Of a stretch of 34,782 nt of DNA, positions 24,728-33,612 are shown piece by piece. The DNA comes from Deltaproteobacteria bacterium (lineage in GTDB: Bacteria; Desulfobacterota; BSN033; WVXP01), in NCBI GenBank assembly GCA_019308905.1, contig JAFDHF010000068.1, positions 1 through 34,782 on the forward strand, in the 5' to 3' direction. Below the pieces are notes generated by a model that was not told where the DNA came from, searched no databases, and saw only the letters and a program-made list of their open reading frames with translations. The translations under genes were made by a program, and so were the position numbers. How positions within the stretch are numbered: the first letter of the stretch is position 1; every line of letters starts with the position of its first letter.

Positions 24728-26125
24728 TCATGGTGAGGCGCTTCGGATCGGCTTCAACCCTATCCCTTCGAGACGCTGAAGGAGGTCTGAAAACTCCCTC
24801 TCAAAACCCACCCTGTTTCGATGGCTGGTCCCCCCGAGCAGAACCCTCCTGCCCGCCCCCTTCTCCCCTGAGATAAGAATCCAGAGCCTCCGGTGCGGGA
24901 TGAAAAAGGCCATGATAGTGCCGACAATCAGCAAGCCAGACCCGACCCACACAACCCAGACACCGGGCTGCCTGTTTACCTGGAGCACCGTGTACTGCTT
25001 CATGAGAACGTCATCGAGGGTGAAGACGAAATCACCCCCCCTTTTCTCATCATAATCGGGGATCTTCTTGAAAAGCCAGATACGCCTGGGAGTTCCACCC
25101 CTGGGAAACAGGGCCAGTTGGATACCTGGTCCGAAGTTGTGGACCTGCGGGAAGTATCCCAGGAGCTGGAAAGAGAGGTCATTGCCGGGAAGACTCACCC
25201 GTTGCCCTTCGTGAATCCGGATCTCATGGGAGCCGTCCGCTTCCCTCCTGCGGATCCGGAGGACGGCCTCGGTCTCGCTGCCGTAGGAAGACTGATAGAA
25301 CTTGAGGCCCTTATAGGCCATCGGGTGGTTGACACGGACCTTGACGCGGCGGACCTCCCTGCCATTCTCGAGGATGGAAAGGACACTGGTATACTCGCTC
25401 ACGAACTTCCGGGGACCCGGAATATCGTAATAGGAGATCTCGAAATCCTCACACCTCACCTGGTATCCCAGGGGGTAGTCGACGAATCCGCCTTTCCTGC
25501 GCAGAAGAATGCTCTCCTTTGTCTCCCCTTCCAGGATCTTCAGAACCCCGCTGAAACCGAAGACCGATCCGATCATTCCACCTGCCAGAATGATGATCAC
25601 GCTTAGATGGGCGACGTAGACACCGAGTCGCCCGTACCTCCCCTTCTCAAAGTAGAGAATCAGCCCCTCACGCCCCTCGATCCGTTTGGGATTCCGGAAA
25701 AACCGATGAATCTCCTTCCCGATCTTCTCGGCCAGCCCCTCTTCTCCCTCAGGGGCCCGAAAAGCCGCCGTGAATGGCTGGGCCTCGATCCTGGAAGGGG
25801 CCAGCTCGATCCTGGGATGAAATACCTGCCGCCATACCGAGGGCAGTCTCTTGAGAGAACAGAACAGCAGGTTAACAACCAGGAGGCCGAGAATGGCCAG
25901 GAACCACCAGGAGTGATACATGTCGAAAAGACCGAAGAAATCGAGGATCCGTGCCAGCCCCGGGCCGTATTCCACGAGGTACTGATGGGGCGTGCCCTTC
26001 TGGAGGATGACAGTCCCCAGCACCGATGTTCCCGCGAGCAGAATAAGGAGAAAGACCGTCATCCTCACAGATGAGAAGGCTTTCCACAACACCTCGTTCC
26101 GCCCCTTTGAATCGTTCTTGTCCAA
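24728..26125 (-). CDS. resB: ResB/Ccs1-like cytochrome c biogenesis protein
   Basis: A 465-residue membrane protein of system II cytochrome c maturation, which holds apocytochrome reduced and passes haem with CcsA/ResC. Hydrophobic segments lie at about 22-42, 72-90, 168-190 and 390-412. The typical pattern is a conserved N-terminal pair, VYVAHLSVIIILAGGMIGSV, then a large periplasmic domain with VNHPMAYKGLKFYQSSYGSE and a last helix. The start is TTG at 26125 with AAGGGG upstream. A strong promoter lies about 70 bases before it. The partner ccsA is not adjacent, which is unusual since the two are often neighbours or fused. Confidence 0.9.
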   Translation of the reverse strand: MDKNDSKGRNEVLWKAFSSVRMTVFLLILLAGTSVLGTVILQKGTPHQYLVEYGPGLARILDFFGLFDMYHSWWFLAILGLLVVNLLFCSLKRLPSVWRQVFHPRIELAPSRIEAQPFTAAFRAPEGEEGLAEKIGKEIHRFFRNPKRIEGREGLILYFEKGRYGRLGVYVAHLSVIIILAGGMIGSVFGFSGVLKILEGETKESILLRRKGGFVDYPLGYQVRCEDFEISYYDIPGPRKFVSEYTSVLSILENGREVRRVKVRVNHPMAYKGLKFYQSSYGSETEAVLRIRRREADGSHEIRIHEGQRVSLPGNDLSFQLLGYFPQVHNFGPGIQLALFPRGGTPRRIWLFKKIPDYDEKRGGDFVFTLDDVLMKQYTVLQVNRQPGVWVVWVGSGLLIVGTIMAFFIPHRRLWILISGEKGAGRRVLLGGTSHRNRVGFEREFSDLLQRLEGIGLKPIRSASP

Positions 26126-26192
26126 GGCCGACCCCTTATCGCACCGGAAAAATTCCGAGATCCCGAGCCTGCTGATTTAGAAATTGCCGAAA

Positions 26193-26221
26193 TTTTTAAC
26201 ATACTCCCATTTTCGTGTCAA
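26193..26221 (-). promoter_or_regulatory. sigma-70 promoter for resB, with extended -10
   Basis: On the minus strand a perfect TTGACA (26221-26216), a 17-base spacer and TAAAAA (26198-26193) preceded by TGT, giving an extended -10. It lies about 70 bases before the resB start. The MITE-like copy 2 ends about ten bases upstream of the -35, so insertion spared the core promoter but replaced what was upstream of it. Confidence 0.65.
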
Positions 26222-26231
26222 CCTCTAAAGG

Positions 26232-26445
26232 GCGGAGTTTCCTGACTTTTGGAGTACACCCCTGCCTCCGAGCGACACTGCGGAAGCGGTAGGGTACTCA
26301 TCAAGGGTGAGCGGGGAGGGGAAAGGGCGTGTTCGTGAGTCGTGATTCGTGTTCGTGGGGCGTGATTCGTGAGGCGTGAGTCGTGTTCGTGGGGCGTGTT
26401 CGTGTACTTCCAAGAATTCCCGGCCGAAGACTCAGGAAACCCCGG
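26232..26445 (-). mobile_element. MITE-like inverted-repeat element, copy 2
   Basis: About 214 bp, inverted relative to copy 1. Ends are GCGGAGTTTCCTGACTTTTGG and, on the opposite strand, CCGGGGTTTCCTGAGTCTTCGG. The first 68 bases match copy 1 at 62 positions. A 9-bp direct repeat with one mismatch (CTAAAGGGC at 26225-26233, CTGAAGGGC at 26446-26454) may be an older target duplication, though it overlaps the end as drawn by two bases. The centre is a simple-repeat tract absent from copy 1. There is no coding potential. With the resB promoter it fills the gap between apbE and resB (26126-26463). Confidence 0.65.
26328..26405. repeat. degenerate CGTG-rich tandem repeat inside copy 2
   Basis: Blocks of CGTGTTCGTG, GTCGTGATTCGTG and GGGGCGTG alternate over about 78 bases. 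An 18-base block, TCGTGTTCGTGGGGCGTG, occurs at 26347-26364 and again at 26381-26398, a 34-base period. Its composition (G/T on one strand) differs from the surroundings. Confidence 0.7.
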
Positions 26446-26463
26446 CTGAAGGGCCTGGATCTC

Positions 26464-27474
26464 CTACTGGAAACGTATCCGCCCTCCCATTCCCGATGAG
26501 ATCGAGACCCTTCCCTCCCCATCCACAATCAGAGCCTCGGTCCCGGGCAGACTCTCCACCAAGGCCATCCCCCTCTCCGGCCCCAGGACGAAAACAGCCG
26601 TAGCAAGGGCGTCGGCCCAGACGAGCCGGTCGCTGAAGACCGTGACACTCCTCGACCTCCTGGCCGGAAAGCCTGTCACGGGGTCGAGGATGTGGTGGTA
26701 CCTGACTCCATCCTTGATGAAATAACGCTCATAGTCTCCTGAGGTGGCCACGGCCGCCTCTTTCACCTCGACGGTCGCCATGAGTCTCGATTCGTCTCTC
26801 GGATCTTGAATCCCCACGACCCAGGGAGCGCCGAACTTGGTTCCCCCCGTCCTTAGATCGCCTCCTGCATCCACGATCAGAGCCTTGAATCCCAGGTCTT
26901 TGAGAAACCGGAAAGCCCGGTCGACCGCATACCCCTTGGCGATCCCACCCAGGGCCAGCTCCATCCCCTCTCTTCTCAGAAAGAGGGCCCCCTTGTCCTC
27001 GTCGATTTGAAGGTCACGGTATCCCACACGCGCGAGTGCTGATGCCACCTCACCCCTGGACGGGACTCGATCCCCCTTCCAGCAACGATCCCAGAGGCTC
27101 ACCAGGCTCCCCACCGTAGGGTCAAAAGCTCCACCCGAAAGGTCCGAGACCTGGAGGGCCTTCTCCATCACACAAAGTACGTCGCCGCTGATCTTCACTG
27201 CTTTTCTCCCTGCCGCCCGGTTGACCCTCCAGACATCGCTCCCTTCTATCCTTCGACTCATGAGCCTCTCTATCCTCCGCATCACCTCGAAGGCCCCACT
27301 CAGCGCGTCGGCGGATGCCTGGTCATTCCGGGCGATCACGGTTATCTCCACCAGGGTACCCATGAGAAACTGGGTCCGCTTCAGGATCTCAGGTCCCCCG
27401 TGCCCGCACCCGGCAACAGGGGAAAGGAGAAGTACCACAAGGAGAAAAAGGAATTTTGAGAAAGGGCTCTTCAT
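26464..27474 (-). CDS. apbE: FAD:protein FMN transferase (ApbE lipoprotein)
   Basis: Transfers FMN to a Thr/Ser of target proteins (NqrB/C, RnfD/G and similar) outside the inner membrane. A lipoprotein signal is at the N-terminus: about residues 6-23 are hydrophobic, ending SPVAGCGH with the lipobox Cys. Domain motifs: RTQFLMGTLVEITV, LSGGAFDPTVGSLVSLWDR, GGIAKGYAVDRA, VDAGGDLRTGG and HHILDPVTGFPA, with ALATAVFVLGPERG near the end. From ATG 27474 it is 336 residues, normal for the family. The frame opens at 27564 but the lipoprotein start is convincing. No target operon such as rnf or nqr is in the window. Confidence 0.94.
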   Translation of the reverse strand: MKSPFSKFLFLLVVLLLSPVAGCGHGGPEILKRTQFLMGTLVEITVIARNDQASADALSGAFEVMRRIERLMSRRIEGSDVWRVNRAAGRKAVKISGDVLCVMEKALQVSDLSGGAFDPTVGSLVSLWDRCWKGDRVPSRGEVASALARVGYRDLQIDEDKGALFLRREGMELALGGIAKGYAVDRAFRFLKDLGFKALIVDAGGDLRTGGTKFGAPWVVGIQDPRDESRLMATVEVKEAAVATSGDYERYFIKDGVRYHHILDPVTGFPARRSRSVTVFSDRLVWADALATAVFVLGPERGMALVESLPGTEALIVDGEGRVSISSGMGGRIRFQ

Positions 27475-27560
27475 CGGCCTGTAACCCCTGCGAGACGCAT
27501 CTCCCGGCATGCCGGGCCTGTCCGGTTTCGACAGCACATGGGACAAACCACCCAACCCAA

Positions 27561-28595
27561 TCAACCGGAACCCTCCCGGCCCTCTGCCCTCTCCTGTGTT
27601 GAGAAGCCCAGCTCTTCCAGCAACCGGCGGGAGACCTCGAGTGCCTTCCCCTCGAGCCTGGAACTGATGAGTCTTTTCCTGGTGATCGCTGCCAGGTCCT
27701 CGCGGTCTATGATTCTCGGCTCCCCTTGTCCCCTCTTTACCACGTCCACGTGGAGATCCACATAGCGGATCCGATCCGGATAGAACTCAACGGGCGTGTT
27801 GACATTCAGGTACTCACCCTTTGGTCTCCCCCCCCTTCCGAAGTAGCGGTGCCGGACAGACCAATTCCCTTCCTCCGTCTCGGTGAGGCCGTAGTCGCCG
27901 GGCTCGATGGGCATGTCGAGGCCGTCGTAACGGCCGCGGTGGAACCTCCTTCGCACGAGAATCCGGCTCCCTTCGAGAGAGAGGACCTCTCCCTGGCCGA
28001 GTCTCAGGACTTCACCTTCCGGCTTTACATGCTCCAAACAGACCAGGCCCTGCTTCCTCATGGGGCCGTAGAGAAACCGCTCCAGGAATTCACGCTCCAA
28101 CTTCCTCTTCTTCTGAGGTTTCCTTGCGATCTCCCCCTCGAAGAGATCGAGATAATCAGAGGCGATGATTCTCAGCCTGTGGTGGTGCATCATGGTGGGA
28201 AGCACTCGATCCCTCAGGCCGTCCAGTGCGGCCTTGCTCGCCCCTGGGAATTCAATCTCCCAGGCGGCACTTCCCCGCCCGGACCCGCCGCTATCCCCAC
28301 AAGTCGATCCCCTCCGCACCACCATGTCGAGAAGCACTTCCCAAAGACGGCGGATCAGCTCCTCCCCGGCCTCTCTGGACCCCAGGATCCTGACCCCCTG
28401 CATGTCTTCTCGATCTTCGATGGCAAGGTCCGGGGGAATCTCGTTCTCCCCGATTCCAAACCGACGGCAGATCTCCCGGGAAGGTTCGGCGATGCCGTAG
28501 CCCATGTCGAGCACGAGCCGCGTCAGGGCGGTTGCATAGATCCCCCGGACTTTCAGATGTCTCCTCTCAATTCGGGTCGGCCGCGTGTCTTTCAA
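27561..28595 (-). CDS. FAU-1-like ribonuclease (DUF402, RNase E/G-related)
   Basis: A 344-residue protein similar to archaeal FAU-1, an AU-rich-RNA-binding endoribonuclease. The N-terminus reads VRGIYATALTRLVLDMGYGI, then EDREDMQGVRILG (the S1-like region); the C-terminal DUF402 domain has YFGRGGRPKGEYLNVNTPVE and RYVDLHVDVV. The TTG at 28595 starts inside the end of rtcA (29-base overlap), so the two genes are coupled. A CTG further in, at the LKVRGIY position and preceded by GAGAGGAG, would also give a family-like N-terminus. The protein is shorter than archaeal FAU-1 (about 450-470 residues). The function is inferred from family and from its RNA-end-processing neighbour. Confidence 0.72.
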   Translation of the reverse strand: MKDTRPTRIERRHLKVRGIYATALTRLVLDMGYGIAEPSREICRRFGIGENEIPPDLAIEDREDMQGVRILGSREAGEELIRRLWEVLLDMVVRRGSTCGDSGGSGRGSAAWEIEFPGASKAALDGLRDRVLPTMMHHHRLRIIASDYLDLFEGEIARKPQKKRKLEREFLERFLYGPMRKQGLVCLEHVKPEGEVLRLGQGEVLSLEGSRILVRRRFHRGRYDGLDMPIEPGDYGLTETEEGNWSVRHRYFGRGGRPKGEYLNVNTPVEFYPDRIRYVDLHVDVVKRGQGEPRIIDREDLAAITRKRLISSRLEGKALEVSRRLLEELGFSTQERAEGREGSG

Positions 28596-29625
28596 ACCCT
28601 ATGCCCTCGATCTCGACTCGATTCCCACGGCAGGATGTCCTGGCCCCGAGAATCGTCTCGATGAGCCAGAGATTCGTCTCCACGTGATCGGTCAGCCGAG
28701 GGATCAGATAGGTCGTCCTTCCTTGGGCAAGACCGGCAAACAGGATCAGCTGATCCGCCAGGTGACGGTCCACAGTAGCCCCTGACCCCAGATCTTCCAG
28801 AAGGTTCCTCGCCACAAAGGTCCCGATCGCTTCGGATCGTCGGCCAGGGCGGCCCGCCTGGTCCGCACCTAGGAGACAGCCCGTGTCTGTCCGGGCGGCC
28901 ACGAACAGGGCGGCCCCCCGTTGGGGAGCGGATGTGTCCTGGACAATCTCAAACCGGGGCCTAAGACCCTCTTGTGACAGGATCTCCGTGCATCGTTCGG
29001 CCATCCTCTCGGCGACCCGCTGTGTGCGGAGATGGGAAGCCAGGGATATGCCCGATACTTCGACAACCCGGCCCTGCCCTTCCAGGGAAAGGGGGGCAAG
29101 CCTGCCCGCCACGGGCCGGCTCTCCAGCTGAATCAGTCCTCCCCCCTTGGGCACATAGCCGTACCGCACTATCCTGAGTGAGGCCTTTCCCCCCATTCTG
29201 GCCAGCAACGGCAAGAGGACCCTTTCCATGTGGTAAGCTCCTGGAGCGAAATCCTGAAAAAGGCCTCCGGAGATTCTGAAGCACCGCGGTTTGCCGGAAA
29301 AGATCGCCAGGGGAAGCACGGTGAAGGCGAGCATGGTCGTGGACCCGGCTGTACCGATCTCCCAGGTATAGGAGGTTCTCTCACAACCTTTTCCGGGTCG
29401 ATAGAGGATCCTGTCAGAATCTACTACCGCACCTTCCACCCTGCCCCCTGTCAGTTCGCAGCAGGCCAGCACCGATCTCACGTGTTGCGGTCTGAGCCCC
29501 GGCTTCTTCCGCCGGGCCCGGATGTTGGTGATTTCAAGCTCCTCCCCCGCAAGAGAGGCGAGGGCCACGGCGTACCTGAGAATAGTGCCGCTGCCCGATC
29601 TCTGAGAGCCGTCTATGCGGATCAA
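28567..29625 (-). CDS. rtcA: RNA 3'-terminal phosphate cyclase
   Basis: Converts RNA 3'-phosphate ends to 2',3'-cyclic phosphate with ATP through an enzyme-AMP intermediate on His. Family marks: IRIDGSQRSGSGTILRYAVA at the start, the IRARRKKPGLRPQHV motif and the nucleophile His in VDRHLADQLILFAGLAQG. From TTG 29625 with GGGGGAAG upstream it has 352 residues and the canonical IRIDG start; the frame is open to TTG 29643. It has no rtcB or rtcR neighbour, unlike the enterobacterial operon. Instead it overlaps a FAU-1-like ribonuclease gene, an arrangement that suggests endonuclease plus end-modification. Confidence 0.92.
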   Translation of the reverse strand: MIRIDGSQRSGSGTILRYAVALASLAGEELEITNIRARRKKPGLRPQHVRSVLACCELTGGRVEGAVVDSDRILYRPGKGCERTSYTWEIGTAGSTTMLAFTVLPLAIFSGKPRCFRISGGLFQDFAPGAYHMERVLLPLLARMGGKASLRIVRYGYVPKGGGLIQLESRPVAGRLAPLSLEGQGRVVEVSGISLASHLRTQRVAERMAERCTEILSQEGLRPRFEIVQDTSAPQRGAALFVAARTDTGCLLGADQAGRPGRRSEAIGTFVARNLLEDLGSGATVDRHLADQLILFAGLAQGRTTYLIPRLTDHVETNLWLIETILGARTSCRGNRVEIEGIGFERHAADPN

Positions 29626-29746
29626 GCCTCTTCCCCCTTTCAATCTGGAGGCGTATCCTGCCTGTCACTGATCAGGCCCAGGAACGAGAGAACCCCTCGA
29701 GCCGAGAAAACCCCGGCCCCCTGAAGTTTCTTGATACGCTCCAAGG

Positions 29747-29755
29747 TGTTATAAT
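29747..29755 (+). promoter_or_regulatory. extended -10 promoter for uvrA
   Basis: TGTTATAAT is a perfect extended -10 element 27 bases before the uvrA ATG. No -35 box lies at 16-18 bases (TTGATA is only 13 away), which extended -10 promoters tolerate. No SOS (LexA) operator was recognised next to it. Confidence 0.6.
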
Positions 29756-29782
29756 ATCTCATTAAACTCCGAAAGGCGAGAG

Positions 29783-32545
29783 ATGTCCGGCTATATCGAG
29801 ATCATAGGGGCGCGGTCCCACAACCTCAAGAACCTGAACTGCAGGATTCCACGGGGCAGGATCACGGTGGTGACGGGAGTCTCGGGATCGGGAAAATCCA
29901 CACTCGCCTTCGACACCCTTTTTGCGGAAGGCCAGCGCCGGTATGTGGAATCCCTCTCCACCTATGCCCGCCAGTTCCTCGAGAGAATGAACAGGCCCGA
30001 GGTGGATAAGATCACCGGGATCCCCCCTGCCGTCGCCATCGAGCAGAAAAATACCGTCAAGAATGCCCGATCCACCGTGGGAACGGCCTCTGAGGTCTAT
30101 GACTATCTCAGGCTCCTCTTTGCCAAGATCGGGGAGACCATCTGCCCCGAATGCGGGACAAAGGTTACAGGGGACACCGTGCAGGGAACCGTCCGGTGGA
30201 TCATGGAGAGGATGGAAGAGAAGAGGGTCTACCTGCTCGCCCCCTACGACCTGGGCAGAGAAAACGAGAGGTCCTACCGGGTGCAGGATCTCATCAAGAA
30301 CGGCTTCTACCGCATCCTTCTCGACGGAGAGATGGTAGACATGACGGAGAGGCCCCTGGCCTTCTTTGACGGGCGAGACCGGGTCGAGCTGGTCATCGAT
30401 CGCCTTGTCGTGGAGCCCGGCGTGGAGGGCCGTCTGGCCGAAGGGATCCAGACCTGTTTTGCCCAGGGAGACAAAACCTGTATCGTTCAGACCACCGAGG
30501 GAGAGAGGAGGCGCTTCGTCCAGAGATTCGTGTGTGACAATTGCCAGCGGGAATTCGTCGAGCCCCACCCTCTTCTCTTCTCTTTCAACAGCCCTCTGGG
30601 AGCCTGTCCCGTGTGCCAGGGGTTCGGCCGGGTGATCGGTATCGACCTGGACAAGGTGATCCCGAACAAGAAAAGGGCCCTGAGAGAGGAGCCCATCGTG
30701 GCCTGGAACAGCCCGGCCTACCACGAGGGATACGACTACCTATGGGAGGCATGTGCCAAATACTCGATTCCGGTCGACGTACCTTTCGAATCCCTGACCG
30801 AGGAGCAGCGCGAGATCGTGGTCAACGGCCGGGGAGAATGGTTCGGCATAAAGGGATTTTTCGACTGGATGGAGAGCAGGCGATACAAGGTCCACGTGCG
30901 GGTCTATCTCAGCAAGTACCGTTCATATACGGACTGTGAGGCTTGCGGGGGAACCAGGCTGAAAGAGGAGGCCCGCAACGTATATGTCGGCGGCAAGAAC
31001 ATAACGGAACTCACCCGAATGACCATCGAGGATCTGGCCGGTTTCTTCGAGAATCTCCGCCTGGATCAGTTCCGGGAGGCCATCGGCCACCGTCTCCTCA
31101 GAGAAATCAGGAACCGCCTCGGCTTCATGGTGGAAGTCGGGCTTGGCTATCTTGCCCTGAACCGGCAAACCCGGACGCTGAGCAGCGGGGAGTTCCAAAG
31201 GATCACCCTGGCGAGGTCTCTTGGAAGCGCCCTGACGGAAACACTCTACGTTCTCGACGAACCCAGCATAGGCCTCCATCCGAGGGATAGCTGGAGGCTT
31301 CTTGGAGCCCTGAAAAAGATGAGGGACGGCGGCAACACCGTCGTCGTGGTGGAACACGATCCCGACATCATTGCGGAGGCCGATGAAATCATCGACCTCG
31401 GACCAGGCCCGGGGCGCAAGGGCGGCTCGGTTGTCTTTCAGGGAAGTCTCACCGATCTTCTCGAGTGCAAGGACTCCGTGACGGCGAGGTACCTGAACCG
31501 GACAAAAGACCTCAAGGAGAGACCCCCGGAACGGAAGCCGAGAGGATGGATCACAATCCACGATGCATGGGAGAACAATCTGAAACACATCGACGTCTCC
31601 ATCCCGCTGGGAGTGATGGTCTGCATCACAGGGGTCTCCGGGGCGGGAAAGACGACCCTCGTGCAGAATGTACTTTACGCCGGTCTCCACGAGACACCGG
31701 ATCCTCGTTACGAACGGGGCAGATTCGACTCCATCGAGAGGGCCGACCAGATCTCGGAGATTATCATGGTAGATCAATCACCGATCGGGAGAAGCATCCG
31801 CTCCAACCCGGCGACCTACATGAAGCTCTTCGACGAAATCCGCCGGATTTTCGCATCCACCAGGCAGGCCAAGAGAAACGGACTGAAGCCGAGGCATTTC
31901 TCTTTCAACGTCCCGGGAGGGCGATGTGAGGCATGCCAGGGGGCAGGAGTCCAGGTCCTGGAGATGCAGTTTCTCGAAGACGTGATCGTCACCTGCGACA
32001 GGTGCGGGGGCAAGCGTTTCAATCCTGAAGTTCTGCAGATTCAATACAGGGGAAAGAGCATCCTCGATGTCCTCAATATGACCGTGGAGGAGGCTCTCGA
32101 GTTTTTCGGGGACGATCCGAAGATAACCCGCAAGCTCGAGATCCTCATGGAGGTCGGCCTCGGTTATCTCAGCCTGGGGCAGTCTACAAGCACGCTGAGC
32201 GGAGGAGAGGCCCAGCGCCTGAAGCTCGCCCTCCACATCGCCCACTCATCCGGGTCGGACAGGATGTTCATCTTTGACGAACCCACCACGGGCCTCCACC
32301 TGGCAGATATCGAGGCCCTTCTGAAGAGTATTTCCAGGCTGCTGGACCGGGGAAACTCGGTGGTCGTCATCGAACACAACCTGGACTTCATCTACCATGC
32401 CGACTATATCATCGATCTCGGGCCGGAGGGGGGGGACCGAGGCGGAACCGTCGTGGCTCAGGGAAGCCTTTCAGACATAATGGCACACCCCTCGTCCCAC
32501 ACGGGAAGGTTTCTCAGGAAGAGATTCTCCACCCCTATCCATTGA
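29783..32545 (+). CDS. uvrA: excinuclease ABC subunit A
   Basis: The DNA-damage recognition ATPase of nucleotide excision repair; it works with UvrB and UvrC. Of 920 residues, the first ABC half has Walker [17 protein letters not shown], a UvrB-binding region at about 115-250 and a zinc module CDNCQREF with CPVCQGFG. Its signature reads [19 protein letters not shown] and Walker [16 protein letters not shown]. The second half has [18 protein letters not shown], a zinc finger CEACQGAG with CDRCGG and the signature [20 protein letters not shown]. The first signature has Ser for the usual first Gly of LSGGE. The UvrB-binding domain is present, so it is not a short UvrA2. The ATG at 29783 lies behind GAAAGGCGAG. 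It is divergent from rtcA. Confidence 0.95.
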   Translation: MSGYIEIIGARSHNLKNLNCRIPRGRITVVTGVSGSGKSTLAFDTLFAEGQRRYVESLSTYARQFLERMNRPEVDKITGIPPAVAIEQKNTVKNARSTVGTASEVYDYLRLLFAKIGETICPECGTKVTGDTVQGTVRWIMERMEEKRVYLLAPYDLGRENERSYRVQDLIKNGFYRILLDGEMVDMTERPLAFFDGRDRVELVIDRLVVEPGVEGRLAEGIQTCFAQGDKTCIVQTTEGERRRFVQRFVCDNCQREFVEPHPLLFSFNSPLGACPVCQGFGRVIGIDLDKVIPNKKRALREEPIVAWNSPAYHEGYDYLWEACAKYSIPVDVPFESLTEEQREIVVNGRGEWFGIKGFFDWMESRRYKVHVRVYLSKYRSYTDCEACGGTRLKEEARNVYVGGKNITELTRMTIEDLAGFFENLRLDQFREAIGHRLLREIRNRLGFMVEVGLGYLALNRQTRTLSSGEFQRITLARSLGSALTETLYVLDEPSIGLHPRDSWRLLGALKKMRDGGNTVVVVEHDPDIIAEADEIIDLGPGPGRKGGSVVFQGSLTDLLECKDSVTARYLNRTKDLKERPPERKPRGWITIHDAWENNLKHIDVSIPLGVMVCITGVSGAGKTTLVQNVLYAGLHETPDPRYERGRFDSIERADQISEIIMVDQSPIGRSIRSNPATYMKLFDEIRRIFASTRQAKRNGLKPRHFSFNVPGGRCEACQGAGVQVLEMQFLEDVIVTCDRCGGKRFNPEVLQIQYRGKSILDVLNMTVEEALEFFGDDPKITRKLEILMEVGLGYLSLGQSTSTLSGGEAQRLKLALHIAHSSGSDRMFIFDEPTTGLHLADIEALLKSISRLLDRGNSVVVIEHNLDFIYHADYIIDLGPEGGDRGGTVVAQGSLSDIMAHPSSHTGRFLRKRFSTPIH

Positions 32546-33085
32546 TGATACTCTCTGCTTCCTTCCGGTAAGCATCCATCACGTAGGGGATGCCCGAGAC
32601 CCTGGCCGGAAGGGACGGATCCGGAGTGACCAGGTAACCCCGCCTCTGGAGTTCCAGGGCCCGTTCCAGGGTGTTCACCTTCACCTCGCCGCCGATACAC
32701 TTGGCTCTCTGACCCCACTTCAGCTCGATGGTCTCCACGCCGAGTTTCTCGATGACATACTCGGCCACTCCAAAACGGGTATCCTCCACGTTCATCTGCA
32801 CGTAGATGTCGCCGCGCCGTAGCCTTCGTGCCAGCGGCGATACTCCTCCACCCGGCGCCGCATGTCCGGAGATTCCTTTACCCTGTTGTGTCTGTCCAGT
32901 TCGGCCTTCGGATTCATGCCGCACACGTTTTCCCCGCAGACGATGGAGACCCCGGAAATGGCTGCACCCACGGCAAAATGCTCCCAGTTGCGCCGGGCCA
33001 CCTCGGTAGAACCCAGTGCCCCGGTAAATATGGACAGTCTCATCCTCAGTTTATGCTGGCGGCCGATCTCCGTCTCTGTATCCAC
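32535..33085 (-). pseudogene. FMN-binding glutamate-synthase-like gene, fragment
   Basis: About 180 residues resemble an internal piece of archaeal-type glutamate synthase (GltB2-like): IFTGALGSTEVARRNWEHFA, VCGENVCGMNPKAEL, then EEYRRWHEGYG. There the frame breaks and DIYVQMNVEDTRFGVAEYVI continues in another frame with IELKWGQ and CIGGEVKVNTLERALEL. The break near 32818 looks like five extra bases (GCGGC) between the TACGG and CGACATC parts. Start and C-terminal half are missing; the stop at 32535 overlaps the end of uvrA by 11 bases. Identification is by remembered motifs. Confidence 0.6.
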
Positions 33086-33123
33086 CATGGGGAAGAGGGC
33101 GGCATCAGGGCCTGCCTCAACCC

Positions 33124-33530
33124 CTTCGGGCAGGCCCTCAGGCAGGCCCCGCACCCGGTGCATTTCCCAGGGTCTATGGTGTAGCGGATCAAGCCCCTAC
33201 ACACACCGGCAGGGCAGCGCTTCTCGCTGATACGGGCTTTGTATTCCTCCCGGAAATAGCGCATGGTGGTCAGCACGGGGTTAGGAGCGGTCTTGCCCAA
33301 AGCACACAGGGAAGCCAGGCCGACCGTCTCGCCGAGCTCTTCGAGCAGGGCCAGTTGCGTCTCCGTGCCGCGCCCTGCCGTGATCTTCCCGACGATCTCC
33401 AGCATGCGTTCGATTCCAAGGCGGCAGGGGACACGCTTGCCACACGATTCATCCTGTAGGGATTCCAGAAAATACCTCCCCACATCCACCACGCAACTGC
33501 TCTCGTCCATAACAACCATGCCACAAGGGC
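33124..33530 (-). pseudogene. NuoF/HydB-like flavoprotein gene, C-terminal fragment
   Basis: The fragment encodes the 4Fe-4S domain of a NuoF-type (NADH-binding) subunit fused to ferredoxin-type ligands: GPCGMVVMDESSCVVDVGRY with FLE, ESCGKRVPCRLGIERMLEI, LCALGKTAPNPVLTTMRYF, KRCPAGVC and KCTGCGACLRACP. The three-Cys cluster motif normally reads CGKCxPC; here the middle Cys is Arg (CGT for TGT), so cluster binding is lost. The FMN/NADH half upstream is absent and the second ferredoxin motif is cut off. It runs into the glutamate-synthase-like piece on one side and the transposase remnant on the other. Confidence 0.7.
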
Positions 33531-33612
33531 CATCATGGCCCCTGCCACGGCCAGGGCTTTCAAGGTCAACCGCAGAACCGTCCGCAAATGGCTTAGACGC
33601 TATCAGAGCGAG

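Noticed and set aside
29731-29755. TTGATA as -35 box for the uvrA promoter
   Set aside because: The spacer to TATAAT is only 13 bases, too short for sigma-70. The extended -10 explains the site better.
29762-30724. 320-codon open frame on the minus strand inside uvrA
   Set aside because: It is antisense to well-conserved UvrA coding sequence; long antisense frames are common in GC-rich genes and the product has no recognisable domain.
32546-32560. Terminator after uvrA
   Set aside because: No hairpin with a T-run is visible; the region is coding sequence of the converging pseudogene.
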